Below the pieces are notes generated by a model. The model was not told the DNA's origin. It did not search any database and saw nothing but the letters and a program-made list of their open reading frames with translations. Shown here in pieces: positions 45,900 to 55,417 of a DNA stretch of 64,000 nucleotides; the first letter of the stretch is position 1, and every line of letters starts with the position of its first letter. The position numbers and the translations under genes are program-made. Source of the stretch: Sphingomonadales bacterium UBA2683 (GTDB lineage: Bacteria > Pseudomonadota > Alphaproteobacteria > Sphingomonadales > Sphingomonadaceae); the NCBI GenBank assembly GCA_002354635.1, contig DELZ01000005.1, forward strand, positions 297,994 through 361,993, written 5' to 3'.

Positions 45900-47419
45900 G
45901 CGACGACGACGCGATCCAACGCATGACCGGAGAAACCGCTCCGTTCCGGCACCTGCATCCACTCAGCATCATCCTGAGGTCCGTTGGCACGCTGGGACAG
46001 AATCTGGTGGCCCTCGCCGTCCTCCATTTCAGCCTGTTCGACCAGAATATATTCCATACCGGTCTGGCTGCGCTGGCGCTGGTCACGCTGGTTATCGGCG
46101 TCACCGCCCTGATCTGGTCGCGCTTCACCTACCAGATCACCGAGAAGGAAATCCGCATCAGGAGCGGCCTGCTCAACCGCAACAGCCGCTCGATCCCGTT
46201 CGACCGGATCCAGGATGTCAGTCTGGAACAGAAGCTGGTCAGCCGGTTGCTCGGTCTGGCCACGGTAGCACTGGAAACCGGATCAGGCGGCGGCGAAGAC
46301 GGCCAGCTTGACGCGCTGTCGCGGTCCGATGCCGAAGCGCTGCGCGACACGATCCGGGACTATAAGGCCGGACGGGCCGCAGACCGGACGCAAGCCGCAA
46401 GCGAAGCGGAGGACGCCCCTGCCCTGTTCGAGATGGACAACCGCCGAATCCTGATCGCCGGACTGTTCAACTTCTCCTTCGTGCTGCTCGCAGTTCTCGG
46501 CGCTGTGGCGCAGAATTTCGATTTCCTGCTGCCCGACGGTTTTTTCAACCCGCGCAATTGGCTCGACGCCCTGCCGGGGCGCGATACGATCGACGGCTTC
46601 AGTTTCTGGGCACGGATCGGCGGCGCGCTGGCCGCCGCCCTGGCGCTGGTGACCGTCGGTCTGGTCAGCGGCATTGTCCGGACCTTCGTCCGCGAATATG
46701 GCTTCCGCCTCGACAAGGTGGAGAGCGGACAGCCCGGATTCCGGCGGCGGCGCGGGCTGTTTACGCTGACCGACATGGTGATGCCAATCCACCGGGTGCA
46801 GGCCGCGATCCTGCAAACCGGTCCGGTCCGGAAACGCTTTGGCTGGCATCATCTCAAGTTCACCTCGCTTGCGGGGGATGCCGGGGGCGAGACGGATCAC
46901 AGTGCGGCGCCCTGTGCCAGCTTGGCCGAAATCGATCCAATACTGGCGGACAGCGGTATATTTCCGCCCGCCCCCGATCTTGTCTTCACGCCCGTCGACC
47001 CGGCTTTCTGGTGGCGCAGGACGGTGCTGCAGGCGCTTCTGCTGACAGCGATCGGCCTGACCGGCGGACTGTTCCTGCACCAGGCGCTGCTCGCGATCCT
47101 GCTGCTGGCACTACCGGCGGCAGCGATCCCGTTTCTCGGCTGGCGACATCACCAATATGCGCTGACCGAACGGCAATTGTTCGTGCGAAGGGGCTGGTGG
47201 CGGCAACGGCTTACCATGCTGCCACGGCGTAAAATCCAGACCGTGGATGTCAGCCAGACACCCCTCGACCATCCGCTCGACCTTGCCACGGTGACGATCG
47301 GCATCGCCGGTGGCTCTGCCATACGGCCGGTGATGATTCAGTCCATTGGATTTGCCCGGGCGATGGAGCTGCGGCAGCAGCTGATCATCCAAACAGCCAA
47401 TGACCGAGCAGCCGGTTGA
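45896..47419 (+). CDS. PH-domain membrane protein, YdbT-like
   Basis: The 507-residue protein has three bPH2 repeats, each beginning with an IPFDRIQDVS-type strand: NSRSIPFDRIQDVSLEQKLV (about 97), MVMPIHRVQAAILQTG (about 295) and MLPRRKIQTVDVSQTPLD (about 440). Pairs of hydrophobic segments lie between them. This matches the YdbT architecture. It is translationally coupled to the YdbS-like gene. The last 35 bases overlap the convergent DUF2306 gene. Confidence 0.88.
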   Translation: MSDDDAIQRMTGETAPFRHLHPLSIILRSVGTLGQNLVALAVLHFSLFDQNIFHTGLAALALVTLVIGVTALIWSRFTYQITEKEIRIRSGLLNRNSRSIPFDRIQDVSLEQKLVSRLLGLATVALETGSGGGEDGQLDALSRSDAEALRDTIRDYKAGRAADRTQAASEAEDAPALFEMDNRRILIAGLFNFSFVLLAVLGAVAQNFDFLLPDGFFNPRNWLDALPGRDTIDGFSFWARIGGALAAALALVTVGLVSGIVRTFVREYGFRLDKVESGQPGFRRRRGLFTLTDMVMPIHRVQAAILQTGPVRKRFGWHHLKFTSLAGDAGGETDHSAAPCASLAEIDPILADSGIFPPAPDLVFTPVDPAFWWRRTVLQALLLTAIGLTGGLFLHQALLAILLLALPAAAIPFLGWRHHQYALTERQLFVRRGWWRQRLTMLPRRKIQTVDVSQTPLDHPLDLATVTIGIAGGSAIRPVMIQSIGFARAMELRQQLIIQTANDRAAG

Positions 47420-47909
47420 ACGGAAATGTGAAGAACCCGGCGATGAGCAGAGCACCGGTAATCAGCCCTCTGACGGTCGAGCGATGGGCGGCGACCTTGT
47501 GATGCCGGGCTTCCCAGATCAGCAGGGGCACAAGCACCAGCGTCCAGCCCGACAGGATGTGTATGAAGCTGAACCCGCCAGCATTAATCTGGCGGATGTC
47601 CAGACTGATCAATGCGGTTGCGACCATCGCTGCCGACCAGACCCAACCCATGTACCGGTGCACCCTGTCTCCCCGCTTTCGACAGAGCATGACAGGTGTG
47701 ATCATCAAGGCGACGCTGATCGTCGCCAGATGGGTCCATATCTGCCAGGGAATTTTTTCCCACTGGTCCTGACCACGGATAACCGCAACGAGAATGGCAA
47801 GCATCAGAAAAATCGCCAGGCCGCTAAGCAGACGATCAAAACGATCCGGCAGAATTGGTTGCTTGGATGCGACGGACCGATTAGGCTTCACTTTTTTGAA
47901 CATGACCAT
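47385..47909 (-). CDS. DUF2306-type membrane protein
   Basis: The 174-residue protein has four hydrophobic segments. Histidines at helix edges (TSVALM-like IWTHLATISVALMITPVML, RVHRYMGWVW, FIHILSGWTLVL) fit the DUF2306 family, whose function is unknown. Two starts are possible, ATG at 47909 or 47903. It is divergent from the DUF885 gene, with 37 bases between. Confidence 0.78.
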   Translation of the reverse strand: MVMFKKVKPNRSVASKQPILPDRFDRLLSGLAIFLMLAILVAVIRGQDQWEKIPWQIWTHLATISVALMITPVMLCRKRGDRVHRYMGWVWSAAMVATALISLDIRQINAGGFSFIHILSGWTLVLVPLLIWEARHHKVAAHRSTVRGLITGALLIAGFFTFPFNRLLGHWLFG

Positions 47910-47946
47910 CTCCGTCGGTTCGGTTGATTATAAAAAGGGGCAAATA

Positions 47947-49698
47947 ATGCGCAAGATGATTTGGGCTGCGGGAACAGCGGCAATGATAGTATTCGCAAGT
48001 CCGGTCGCAGCACAGGACAATAGGGACCTCAAAGATATCGTAGATCAATATTGGTCCTACCAGCTGGAACAATATCCCGAGTTTGCGTCCTCGCTCGGGG
48101 TCGACGATCCAATCGGCCGGGTCAGCGATGCCAGTCTGGAAGCCGAAGATCGCCGGGTCGCAAAAGCAAAACTCTGGCTCGCGCAACTGGACGCGATCGA
48201 CACCGGGGCGCTAAGCGAGGATGACAAGACCAACTATGGCATCCTGCGCCGGTCGCTCGCCGAACAGATCGAAGCGAACAGCTATGGCCAGCGCACGATC
48301 AACTTCACCAACCGGGGCGGCTGGCACCAGAATTTCGCCAGCATGCAGAACAACCTGCCGTTCCGCAACGCGCAGGACTACCGGACTTATCTCAACCGTC
48401 TGAAACAATATGCCAAGATCAACGAGCAGTCGATCGCGGTCGCCAACAAGGCCTTGGCAGGCGGCTATGTTCAACCCTGTGTCTCGATGGAAGGCTATGA
48501 AACCAGCATTTCCGGCCTGCTCACCGACGACCCGAAGGACTCGCGCTTCTACCAGCCGTTCACCCGCAAGCGGCCCGAGACTATTGATGCAGCGACCTTC
48601 GAGGCGCTGGCAGACGAGGCGGCCGGGACCATCGAAAGCGTGATCAACCCGGCGGTGCGGCAACATCTCGACTGGTATACGAAAAGCTATGCGCCAAAAT
48701 GCGCCAAGGCCCCCGGCGTCTCGGCCCAGCCCGACGGTGCGAAATATTATGATTTCCGCATCCGGCAGATGACCACCACCACCAAAACCGCGGACGAGAT
48801 TCACAAGATCGGTCTGAGCGAAGTGGCGCGGATTCGCGCCGAGATGGTCGAGGTCGCCAGCGAAGCGGGCTATGATACGCGCGAGGCGTTTATCGAGCAT
48901 CTGCGCACCGATCCGCAATATTATGCGAAAACGCCGGAAGAGCTGATGGAGAAGGTCGCCCGGGTGACCAAGACGATTGACGGCAAAATGCCCTCGATCA
49001 TCGGCAAGCTGGCGCGGCTGCCATACGGGATCAAGGAAATCCCGGCGGAGACCGCAGAAGGCACGACCACCGCTTATTATAATCCCGGATCGCCCGATGT
49101 CGGCATTGCCGGCTTCTATTATGTCAACACGTCGAAGCTCGACCAGCGGCCCTTCTGGGAAATCCCGGCACTGAGCGTGCACGAAGCGGTCCCCGGTCAT
49201 CACCAGCAGATCGCGCTGCAGCAGGAGCTCGACATGCCGGACTTCCGCAAGCACGGCGCCTTTTTCACTGCCTTTGTCGAAGGCTGGGGACTCTATTCGG
49301 AGCGGCTCGGCATCGAGATGGAACTCTATGATACACCGGCCAAGAATATGGGGCGGCTGTCCTACGAAATGTGGCGGGCCTGCCGGCTGGTGGTCGACAC
49401 CGGCATCCACAGCAAGGGCTGGAGCAAGCAGCGGGCGATCGATTTCATGACCGACAATACCGCGCTCAGCGCCGCCAATATCGAGGCCGAGGTCAACCGC
49501 TATATCAGCTGGCCCGGTCAGGCACTGGCCTACAAGATGGGCGAACTGAAAATCCGCGAGCTACGCGGCAAGGCAACCAGCGAACTGGGTGACAAGTTCG
49601 ACCTGCGCGAATTTCACGATGTCGTGCTGGGCCAGGGCGCGGTACCGCTCGATATGCTCGAGGCTCAGGTGAACCGGTGGATTGAGGGGAAGAAATAG
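47947..49698 (+). CDS. DUF885 family secreted metallopeptidase-like protein
   Basis: The 583-residue protein has a signal peptide (ending PVAAQD, about residue 22) and the DUF885 domain. The motif LSVHEAVPGHHQQIALQQ (HExxxHH-like, about 415) and a downstream EGWGLYSERLG glutamate form a plausible zinc site. Family members are thought to be periplasmic or surface peptidases. AAGGGG sits seven bases before the ATG at 47947; open frame upstream is antisense to DUF2306. The next gene begins one base after its stop. Confidence 0.88.
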   Translation: MRKMIWAAGTAAMIVFASPVAAQDNRDLKDIVDQYWSYQLEQYPEFASSLGVDDPIGRVSDASLEAEDRRVAKAKLWLAQLDAIDTGALSEDDKTNYGILRRSLAEQIEANSYGQRTINFTNRGGWHQNFASMQNNLPFRNAQDYRTYLNRLKQYAKINEQSIAVANKALAGGYVQPCVSMEGYETSISGLLTDDPKDSRFYQPFTRKRPETIDAATFEALADEAAGTIESVINPAVRQHLDWYTKSYAPKCAKAPGVSAQPDGAKYYDFRIRQMTTTTKTADEIHKIGLSEVARIRAEMVEVASEAGYDTREAFIEHLRTDPQYYAKTPEELMEKVARVTKTIDGKMPSIIGKLARLPYGIKEIPAETAEGTTTAYYNPGSPDVGIAGFYYVNTSKLDQRPFWEIPALSVHEAVPGHHQQIALQQELDMPDFRKHGAFFTAFVEGWGLYSERLGIEMELYDTPAKNMGRLSYEMWRACRLVVDTGIHSKGWSKQRAIDFMTDNTALSAANIEAEVNRYISWPGQALAYKMGELKIRELRGKATSELGDKFDLREFHDVVLGQGAVPLDMLEAQVNRWIEGKK

Positions 49699-49699
49699 C

Positions 49700-50152
49700 A
49701 TGATCATATTTCGCGTACCCTTGATAGCAATCTTTTTGGCAACCGCGGTGCCTTCACTTGCACAAACGACACCGGAAGCCATCACCGATGCAGCCTTTGA
49801 AGATTTCAAAAAAGGCGACGCAAAAAAAGTGATAGAAAATCTTCTCGCCAAAGCTCCAGTAATCTCGGTTGGGCCAGCAGAGAAAACAAATTTGATCAAC
49901 ACGCTGAACACTTATCTTTCCAGCCACGGAAAAGTGGAAGGATGGAATTTAGTTCACTCCCGCAAAGCTTCAGACAGATTTGTTAAACATTTCTATATGG
50001 TGTTCCAGGAAAATTATGCTCAAAGCTGGGAAATATCGTTCTATCGAACCACTAAAGGCTGGACGATCGTGGCTTTCAGTTTTGATGACAAACTGGATGA
50101 TTTGCTTGAGGCCGAGTGGCTAAAAACAATGGAGCAATTGATCGAAGAATAA
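49700..50152 (+). CDS. Small secreted protein of unknown function
   Basis: I do not recognise the family. The 150-residue protein has a signal peptide (MIIFRVPLIAIFLATAVPSLAQ) and a compact domain with conserved-looking aromatic strands (GWNLVHSRKASDRFVKHFYM, WEISFYRTTKGWTIVAFSF), reminiscent of an NTF2/cystatin-like fold. The coding DNA is noticeably more AT-rich than its neighbours, which may mark acquisition. The ATG at 49700 is one base after the DUF885 stop, so it is co-transcribed. Confidence 0.75.
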   Translation: MIIFRVPLIAIFLATAVPSLAQTTPEAITDAAFEDFKKGDAKKVIENLLAKAPVISVGPAEKTNLINTLNTYLSSHGKVEGWNLVHSRKASDRFVKHFYMVFQENYAQSWEISFYRTTKGWTIVAFSFDDKLDDLLEAEWLKTMEQLIEE

Positions 50153-50173
50153 ATCGTCTGAAGAGACGTTTTA

Positions 50174-50791
50174 TCAATCCGATTCGGGTGTCTCGTCCGC
50201 TCCCGGCGGTACGGCAAGATCATTGGTGGCCTTTACTGCATCGGCGTCCGATGCATCCAGCCGGTCTCTCGCGGCTTCGGCAGCGGCTTCCCGCGCTTCG
50301 CGGTCGGCCTCGAGTTCCAGCACCCGCTCTTCCACCGCATCCGCTTCCGCATCGATCCGGGCCAGACGTTTCTGCCGTTCTTCCTCGATCAGCTGTCCCC
50401 AGTTGACCGTGTCATCAATGCCCTTTTCGGCATAAGCCTGGCGCAACAAGTCCTGCGTACAGCCGGTAAAGCCGCCTGCCCCGGTCGGAGAACAGCTGTT
50501 GGTGCCCGATTTCCCGACATATTCATAGGACCGGACACGTTCCGACCAGGCCTGGTTCTTGGCATCGCCAAGTTCGCCGCCGCGCAGGGTTTCGGGAATG
50601 CGATAACGCTCGTTTTCATCCTTGCGCGCGCAAACGACAATTTCGTCTTCAGTGCTCTGCGGGCAAGGGTCGTCGCCGTAAATGACCAGCTGATTGACGC
50701 GGTCGCCGGGCTGATCCTGGGCTTGTGCCGGAAATGCCAGCAAGCCAGCGCCTGACAGCGCGGCGGCGGAGAGCAAAAATTTCTTCATCAT
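50174..50791 (-). CDS. Secreted cysteine-motif protein of unknown function (paralogue of 10916-11401)
   Basis: The 205-residue protein has a clear signal peptide (FLLSAAALSGAGLLAFPAQA) and the two conserved motifs shared with the gene at 10916: DPCPQSTEDEIVVCARKDEN, YRIPETLR and NSCSPTGAGGFTGCTQDLL. A long charged coiled-coil-like tail of about 70 residues (EERQKRLARIDAEADAVEER and onward) follows, absent in the paralogue. It is probably periplasmic. The start is the ATG pair at 50791/50788 at the signal peptide; GGAAC-type sequence upstream is weak. Function unknown. Confidence 0.8.
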   Translation of the reverse strand: MMKKFLLSAAALSGAGLLAFPAQAQDQPGDRVNQLVIYGDDPCPQSTEDEIVVCARKDENERYRIPETLRGGELGDAKNQAWSERVRSYEYVGKSGTNSCSPTGAGGFTGCTQDLLRQAYAEKGIDDTVNWGQLIEEERQKRLARIDAEADAVEERVLELEADREAREAAAEAARDRLDASDADAVKATNDLAVPPGADETPESD

Positions 50792-50844
50792 AACCGTTCC
50801 TTTGACCCACCGGCCTGAACCGGTGCTGAAGCGGGGAGCGCTTC

Positions 50845-51384
50845 CTAAATGCGTTTCGACAGCCCGATCGCTACCCGGCAACCCAGACGGATGGCCGCGC
50901 TCAGCACCGGATAGCCCGGTGCATCTTCAGCACCCGATGCGATAGCTGTTGCCTTATGCTCCAATTCCTCTTCGCGAAACTCCGCAATCATACGGGTCAG
51001 CTCGGGATCATCCTCGGTTTCCAGCGCATCCAGTTGTTCGCGGTAATGCTGGTCGATTTCGGTTTCCACCGCAGCCGTGCAGGCCATCGCCGCCCGCGGG
51101 CCAAGCGCCGCCGTCGTCGCACCCAGCGCATAGCCGGCCACCTTCCAGAACGGTTGCAGCGCCGTGGGGCGAACCCCGCGTTCCGCGATCATCTGGTCGA
51201 ACGCATCCAGATGACGCTGCTCCTGCTCGGCCATATGGTGGATCGCGCTGCTGTGCGGGGCATCATCGCCCATCACGGCAAGCTGGCCCTTGTAAATCTG
51301 TGCCGCCCCATATTCACCAGCCTGGTTGACGCGGATCATCGAGGCGATATCGGCGCGTGTCTGTCCCAATTTTGTGTCAGCCAT
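50845..51384 (-). CDS. coq7: Demethoxyubiquinone hydroxylase (Coq7)
   Basis: The 179-residue di-iron protein hydroxylates the ubiquinone ring. Its ferritin-like helices carry the iron ligands: NQAGEYGAAQIY (about 20), MAEQEQRHLDAFD (about 52), TAAVETEIDQHYREQL (about 105) and FREEELEHKATA (about 140). Length and motif spacing are those of Coq7. It overlaps dsbB by eight bases on the same strand. The other ubiquinone enzyme here, ubiG, lies to the left. Confidence 0.94.
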   Translation of the reverse strand: MADTKLGQTRADIASMIRVNQAGEYGAAQIYKGQLAVMGDDAPHSSAIHHMAEQEQRHLDAFDQMIAERGVRPTALQPFWKVAGYALGATTAALGPRAAMACTAAVETEIDQHYREQLDALETEDDPELTRMIAEFREEELEHKATAIASGAEDAPGYPVLSAAIRLGCRVAIGLSKRI

Positions 51385-51862
51385 GATCGAGATCCTTTCG
51401 TCCGGTCGCCATCAGCATCAGGATGAGGACAGCGCCGCCGACAGACAAGAGGAAATTGAAACCGGCAAGAGAAATTCCGAACAGGGTCCAGGGTGCGACA
51501 TCACAGCGCACCAGTGGGGCATTCATGATCGAATCGAGCAGGTCGCCACCCGCCGGGAGACTGGTCGCACAGGAAGTAAGACCCTCCCACCAGTCATATT
51601 CCACTCCGGCATGGAAACCGCCAATCAGGCCGCTGATCAGAATCGCCATGGTAGCGGCAAGGATCAGCGGTATCGCCATCCTTTTTGTCCGAAACGCCAG
51701 GCCAGCCGCGGCAAGAATAATAGCGGCAAGATGCGGCCATCTCTGCCACATGCACATTTCACAGGGATAGAGGCCAAAGCCATATTGGCTGATCAGCGCA
51801 CCACCCAGCAAGGTTGCGGGAAGCAGAAAGGCCAGCCAGGCAGCGGTGCGAATGGATGTCAT
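51377..51862 (-). CDS. dsbB: Disulfide bond formation protein B
   Basis: The 161-residue inner-membrane protein has four hydrophobic segments and the DsbB cysteine pairs: CEMCMWQRWPH in the first loop (CxxC) and a second pair in LTSCATSLPAG and PLVRCDVAP. It reoxidises periplasmic DsbA and hands electrons to ubiquinone. Its operon with coq7 (eight-base overlap) links quinone supply and disulfide formation by position. The S41 protease gene lies nine bases upstream. Confidence 0.92.
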   Translation of the reverse strand: MTSIRTAAWLAFLLPATLLGGALISQYGFGLYPCEMCMWQRWPHLAAIILAAAGLAFRTKRMAIPLILAATMAILISGLIGGFHAGVEYDWWEGLTSCATSLPAGGDLLDSIMNAPLVRCDVAPWTLFGISLAGFNFLLSVGGAVLILMLMATGRKDLDHG

Positions 51863-51871
51863 CAGAGCAGC

Positions 51872-53236
51872 CTAGTTTTTCGCAACCACAGTCTTCTTGA
51901 CGGGCTTTTTGGCTGCCTTGTTCATCGCCATTTTCAGTCCGTCAGGACCCAGACGACCGATGGTCTGCAGCGCATAATGCAGCTGGAAATCTTCTACACC
52001 CTGCTCCTTCAGCTCTTCGGCGGTCTGTTTAAAGCGCGGATCGTCCTTGGCATCTTCTTCCAGCACATCATCCTTCAGCTTGATCTCGTTGACCAGATGG
52101 CGCCGCAGATCGGACTCCCGGAACCGGGGACGGGTCTTGTAATCCGGGTCGGACAATTGCGGCACACTGATATCGGGCTCGATCCCGCCTTCCTGCACGG
52201 ACTTGCCCGAAGGCGTGTAGTAGCGTGCCGTGGTCAGCCGCAGCGCGCTTTCGTTGGAAAGCGGCAGCAGGGTCTGCACCGAACCCTTGCCGAAACTGCG
52301 TTCGCCCATGATCAGGGCGCGATGATGGTCCTGCAAGGCACCGGCAACAATTTCGGACGCCGATGCCGAACCGGCATCGATCAGCACGATGACCGGCAGA
52401 CCGCCGGCGGCATCTCCGCTCTTCGCAAAATAGCGCTCGATATCGGACTTCTCGCGTCCGCGCTGCGATACAATTTCGCCGCGCGACAGGAACACATCGG
52501 AAACCGACACAGCTTCGTCGAGCAGGCCGCCCGGATTGGAGCGCAGGTCAAGGACATAGCCAAGCGGCTTCCTGCCCAAAGACTTGTCGATGCCGGAAAT
52601 AGCCGCGGCGACATCGGCGCCGGTATCACTCGAGAAGCTGTTGATACTGATCACGCCGATCTGGTCCTTGACCTCCCAGGTGACCGGCTTGAGATCGATA
52701 ATCGCGCGTTTCATCGACAGATCGAACGGCTTGTCCCGACCGGGGCGGACAATAGTTATCGTGATCGGTTCGCCGGGCTTGCCGCGCATTTCCTCAACCG
52801 CTTCGTCCAGCGTGCCGCCGTAAATCAGCTCGCCGTCAATATGGGTGATATAATCGCCCGCTTTTACTCCGGCCTTGTCAGCCGGCGTATCCTTGAACGG
52901 GGCAATGACCTTCACGGCACCGTCTTCCAGCGTTACCGAAAGCCCAAGGCCCCCGTAATTGCCGTCTGTCTGGGTCCGCAAGTTTTCGAAATCGCGGGCA
53001 TCAAGGAAACTGCTGTGCGGGTCGAGACTGCCCAGCATGCCTTCGATCGCCCCCTTGATCAGGTCGGCATCGTCCACCTGATCGACATAGTCGTTCCGCA
53101 CCCGCTCGAACACGCTCATGAACTGCTCCATCTCGCGATAGGTGTTGGCATCCACCGCCGAAATGGCCGAAGTCGTGGCGGGCAACAGCGCGACGGTCAA
53201 AACAAGGGCAGCGGCTTGCAATACGGGCTTCTTCAT
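51872..53236 (-). CDS. ctpA: S41 family C-terminal processing peptidase
   Basis: The 454-residue periplasmic protease has a signal peptide (about 1-25), a PDZ domain (about 85-165, GGLGLSVTLEDG to AGVKAGDYITHIDG) and the S41 catalytic core. The serine is in DAGSASASEIVAGAL (about 313) and the lysine in GERSFGKGSVQTLLP (about 338). Targets are usually cell-wall hydrolases. The ATG at 53236 is preferred over the TTG at 53239. It lies in line with envC, 128 bases away. Confidence 0.92.
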   Translation of the reverse strand: MKKPVLQAAALVLTVALLPATTSAISAVDANTYREMEQFMSVFERVRNDYVDQVDDADLIKGAIEGMLGSLDPHSSFLDARDFENLRTQTDGNYGGLGLSVTLEDGAVKVIAPFKDTPADKAGVKAGDYITHIDGELIYGGTLDEAVEEMRGKPGEPITITIVRPGRDKPFDLSMKRAIIDLKPVTWEVKDQIGVISINSFSSDTGADVAAAISGIDKSLGRKPLGYVLDLRSNPGGLLDEAVSVSDVFLSRGEIVSQRGREKSDIERYFAKSGDAAGGLPVIVLIDAGSASASEIVAGALQDHHRALIMGERSFGKGSVQTLLPLSNESALRLTTARYYTPSGKSVQEGGIEPDISVPQLSDPDYKTRPRFRESDLRRHLVNEIKLKDDVLEEDAKDDPRFKQTAEELKEQGVEDFQLHYALQTIGRLGPDGLKMAMNKAAKKPVKKTVVAKN

Positions 53237-53364
53237 CAATCATGTCCTGTCGGTCTAAATCGGCACCAAATATAGGCTGGAATCGTCTCTAAAGCAAAGC
53301 AGCTTAACCAATAATGACGGAAGTCTTCGACGAACAGCAATTTTCTAAGCTGCTATGCCCCGGT

Positions 53365-54570
53365 TCAGCCGACCAGCGCGGCAATATCAATCGGCCTGCC
53401 ATTGCGGCGCAGTTCAACGGTAACCCGCGGATCATCAGCCCCGGACTGGCCCACCGGCGCGCCCTGCACCACGCGATCGCCCACCTCCACGCTGCTGGTC
53501 GCCATATTGGTGATAAGACTGGTCCAGCCGCCCTCATGTTCGATGATCAGGATATTGCCATAGCCCCGGTACCGGCCGGAATAGGCAACCCGACCCGCAG
53601 CCGGTGCGACAATCTGCGCGCCCGGATCCACGGCTATCGTAAGCCCCCGCGAGCGATAGCCACTGTCCGATATCTCGCCAAGCCCGGTAACAATCTCGCC
53701 GACCACGGGCAATCGATAGGCATTGGCGACATTTCCGCCCTTTCGCGACGACCGAATCGGCTGTTCCTGTCCCTGGCCAGGACGGGGTATCGGACCGTCC
53801 AGTTCCGCCAGCGATTCGCGAACCGCACCGCTTTCGCGAATCTGGTCCATCAGATCCAGTATATCCCGCGCTTCCTCGCCCAGCGCCAAAGCCTGCTCCT
53901 GCTCGATTCCGGCATCATTGGAAAATCGCGCGGCGTCGATCCGTTCACTGGCTTCGAGACCGGCCAATTGCTGCCGCTGTTCGATCAGGCGGCGCTGGCT
54001 CTCGTCGAGCGAGGCGATCGCCCGGGCAGCCTGTTGCCGGAGCTGCTCACCTTGCCGGACTTCATCGCGCAGACTGGCCGTGCGCCGCTCGATTTCCGGC
54101 ATCACGGCGGAGAGGATCGAGCGCATATAGATCAGTTCGTCGAGCGATCGCGGCTCGACCAGAGTCAGCGCGGTCGGCTTGCGGGTCATCATCTGCAGCG
54201 CGGCGGTCAGCCGGATCATCGGCCCCTGCTTATCCGCCAGTCGCGCCCGCTGGCGCTGCTGCAACTGGTTGACGATCGCGATGCGCGTGCGCGCGGCCTT
54301 GATATCGGCTTCCGCCGCCTGGATGCGCGCGGCGAGCGCGGCCGCCTGGCTGGCGATACGGTCGGCATCATTGCTTGCTGCTTCCGCTTGCCGCAGCAGG
54401 GCGTTGCTGCGCTGACGGGCACGCTCTGACTGCTCGCGCGCCGACAGCAGGCTGCGCTGCTGCTCCGACAGGCTCGGGCCGGGAGCCTGTGCAGACAGCA
54501 ACGCCGCTCCGGTCGTCGCCATGCCGAGACATCCGATCAGGGCAAGAGCCTTGCGCACCACCACCGTCAT
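53365..54570 (-). CDS. EnvC-like murein hydrolase activator
   Basis: The 401-residue protein has a signal peptide, a long coiled coil (about 35-260, rich in Q/R/E) and a C-terminal LytM (M23) domain. The zinc ligands of active LytM enzymes are missing: RGLTIAVDPG replaces the first His/Asp motif, LITNMA replaces the YAHL histidine, and VTVELR replaces HxHxE. That is the pattern of EnvC, which activates amidases for cell separation rather than cutting peptidoglycan. ATG at 54570 overlaps the rlmH stop (ATGA). Confidence 0.88.
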   Translation of the reverse strand: MTVVVRKALALIGCLGMATTGAALLSAQAPGPSLSEQQRSLLSAREQSERARQRSNALLRQAEAASNDADRIASQAAALAARIQAAEADIKAARTRIAIVNQLQQRQRARLADKQGPMIRLTAALQMMTRKPTALTLVEPRSLDELIYMRSILSAVMPEIERRTASLRDEVRQGEQLRQQAARAIASLDESQRRLIEQRQQLAGLEASERIDAARFSNDAGIEQEQALALGEEARDILDLMDQIRESGAVRESLAELDGPIPRPGQGQEQPIRSSRKGGNVANAYRLPVVGEIVTGLGEISDSGYRSRGLTIAVDPGAQIVAPAAGRVAYSGRYRGYGNILIIEHEGGWTSLITNMATSSVEVGDRVVQGAPVGQSGADDPRVTVELRRNGRPIDIAALVG

Positions 54571-54989
54571 CCTTCCCGGTGATAGGGATGGCCGGCAATG
54601 ATCGATGTTGCGCGGAACAGCTGTTCCGCCAGCATCGCCCGCGCCATCATGTGCGGCCATGTCGCCTTGCCGAAAGAAAAGCAATGATCCGCGCTCGCCC
54701 GCTCGTCAGGGCTCAGGCCGTCGGCAGCACCGATCAGGAAACGGGCTTCGCGTGCGCCGTCGTCGCGCCATGCCGACAGCAGTTTTGCAAATTTGCTTGA
54801 TGTCCAGTTTTCGCCCGCTTCGTCCATCGCAATGATCTTGGTTGCACCTTGCAGCTTAGGCGACTTGCCGCCCTGGTCGGGCAGCTCGCTGATCTTGACC
54901 TCCCAGGCGATCCGCTTGATATAGCGATCCACCAGCTCCGCTTCCGGACTGCGGCCAATCTTGCCGCGGGCGACGATATGCAATCTCAT
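54567..54989 (-). CDS. rlmH: 23S rRNA pseudouridine-1915 N3-methyltransferase
   Basis: The 140-residue SPOUT methyltransferase modifies 23S rRNA pseudouridine 1915. It begins MRLHIVARGKIGRSPEAELV and contains the SAM-binding LIGAADGLSPDERASADHCF and the C-terminal LAEQLFRATSIIAGHPYHR. Length and motifs are typical. It lies between rsfS and envC on one transcript. Confidence 0.95.
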   Translation of the reverse strand: MRLHIVARGKIGRSPEAELVDRYIKRIAWEVKISELPDQGGKSPKLQGATKIIAMDEAGENWTSSKFAKLLSAWRDDGAREARFLIGAADGLSPDERASADHCFSFGKATWPHMMARAMLAEQLFRATSIIAGHPYHREG

Positions 54990-55001
54990 CGCCCGGCAAT
55001 A

Positions 55002-55409
55002 TCAGGCTTCGACGACTTCCGGCGCTTCGCCTTCCTCGTCGACCGCCCACATCCGTTCGAGATTGTAGAAGCTGCGCACTTCCGGCCGGAACAGGTGGAC
55101 GATGACATCGCCGGCATCGATCAGCACCCAGTCGGCATTGGCCAGGCCCTCGACCCGGACGGTGCCGCCGGCCTGCTTGACCCGTTCGGCCAGTTTCTGC
55201 GCAATACCAGCGACCTGCCGGGTCGAACGCCCTTCGGCGATCACCATATGGTCGGCGATATTGCTCTTGCCAGCCAGCGGAATCGAGACAATGTCCTGCG
55301 CCTGATCATCGTCGAGCGATTTCATCACCAGCGCGTGGAGCGCATCCGATTCGGCCTTGCCTTCCTCGGAAGTGGCAGATTTCAGAACTTTTACCTTCGG
55401 TTTCGTCAA
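55002..55409 (-). CDS. rsfS: Ribosomal silencing factor RsfS
   Basis: The 135-residue protein binds L14 and blocks subunit joining when nutrients are short. The conserved core is LVMKSLDDDQAQDIVSIPL, then GKSNIADHMVIAEGRSTRQV and VEGLANADWVLIDAGDVIVH. The start appears to be TTG at 55409, with AGGA seven bases upstream; the first in-frame ATG would remove the N-terminus. The nadD-rsfS-rlmH order is common in bacteria. Confidence 0.93.
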   Translation of the reverse strand: MTKPKVKVLKSATSEEGKAESDALHALVMKSLDDDQAQDIVSIPLAGKSNIADHMVIAEGRSTRQVAGIAQKLAERVKQAGGTVRVEGLANADWVLIDAGDVIVHLFRPEVRSFYNLERMWAVDEEGEAPEVVEA

Positions 55410-55417
55410 CGTAAATC

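Noticed and set aside
53365..54570. Calling the EnvC-like protein an active M23 endopeptidase
   Set aside because: All three zinc or catalytic histidine motifs are replaced, so an activator role is more likely.
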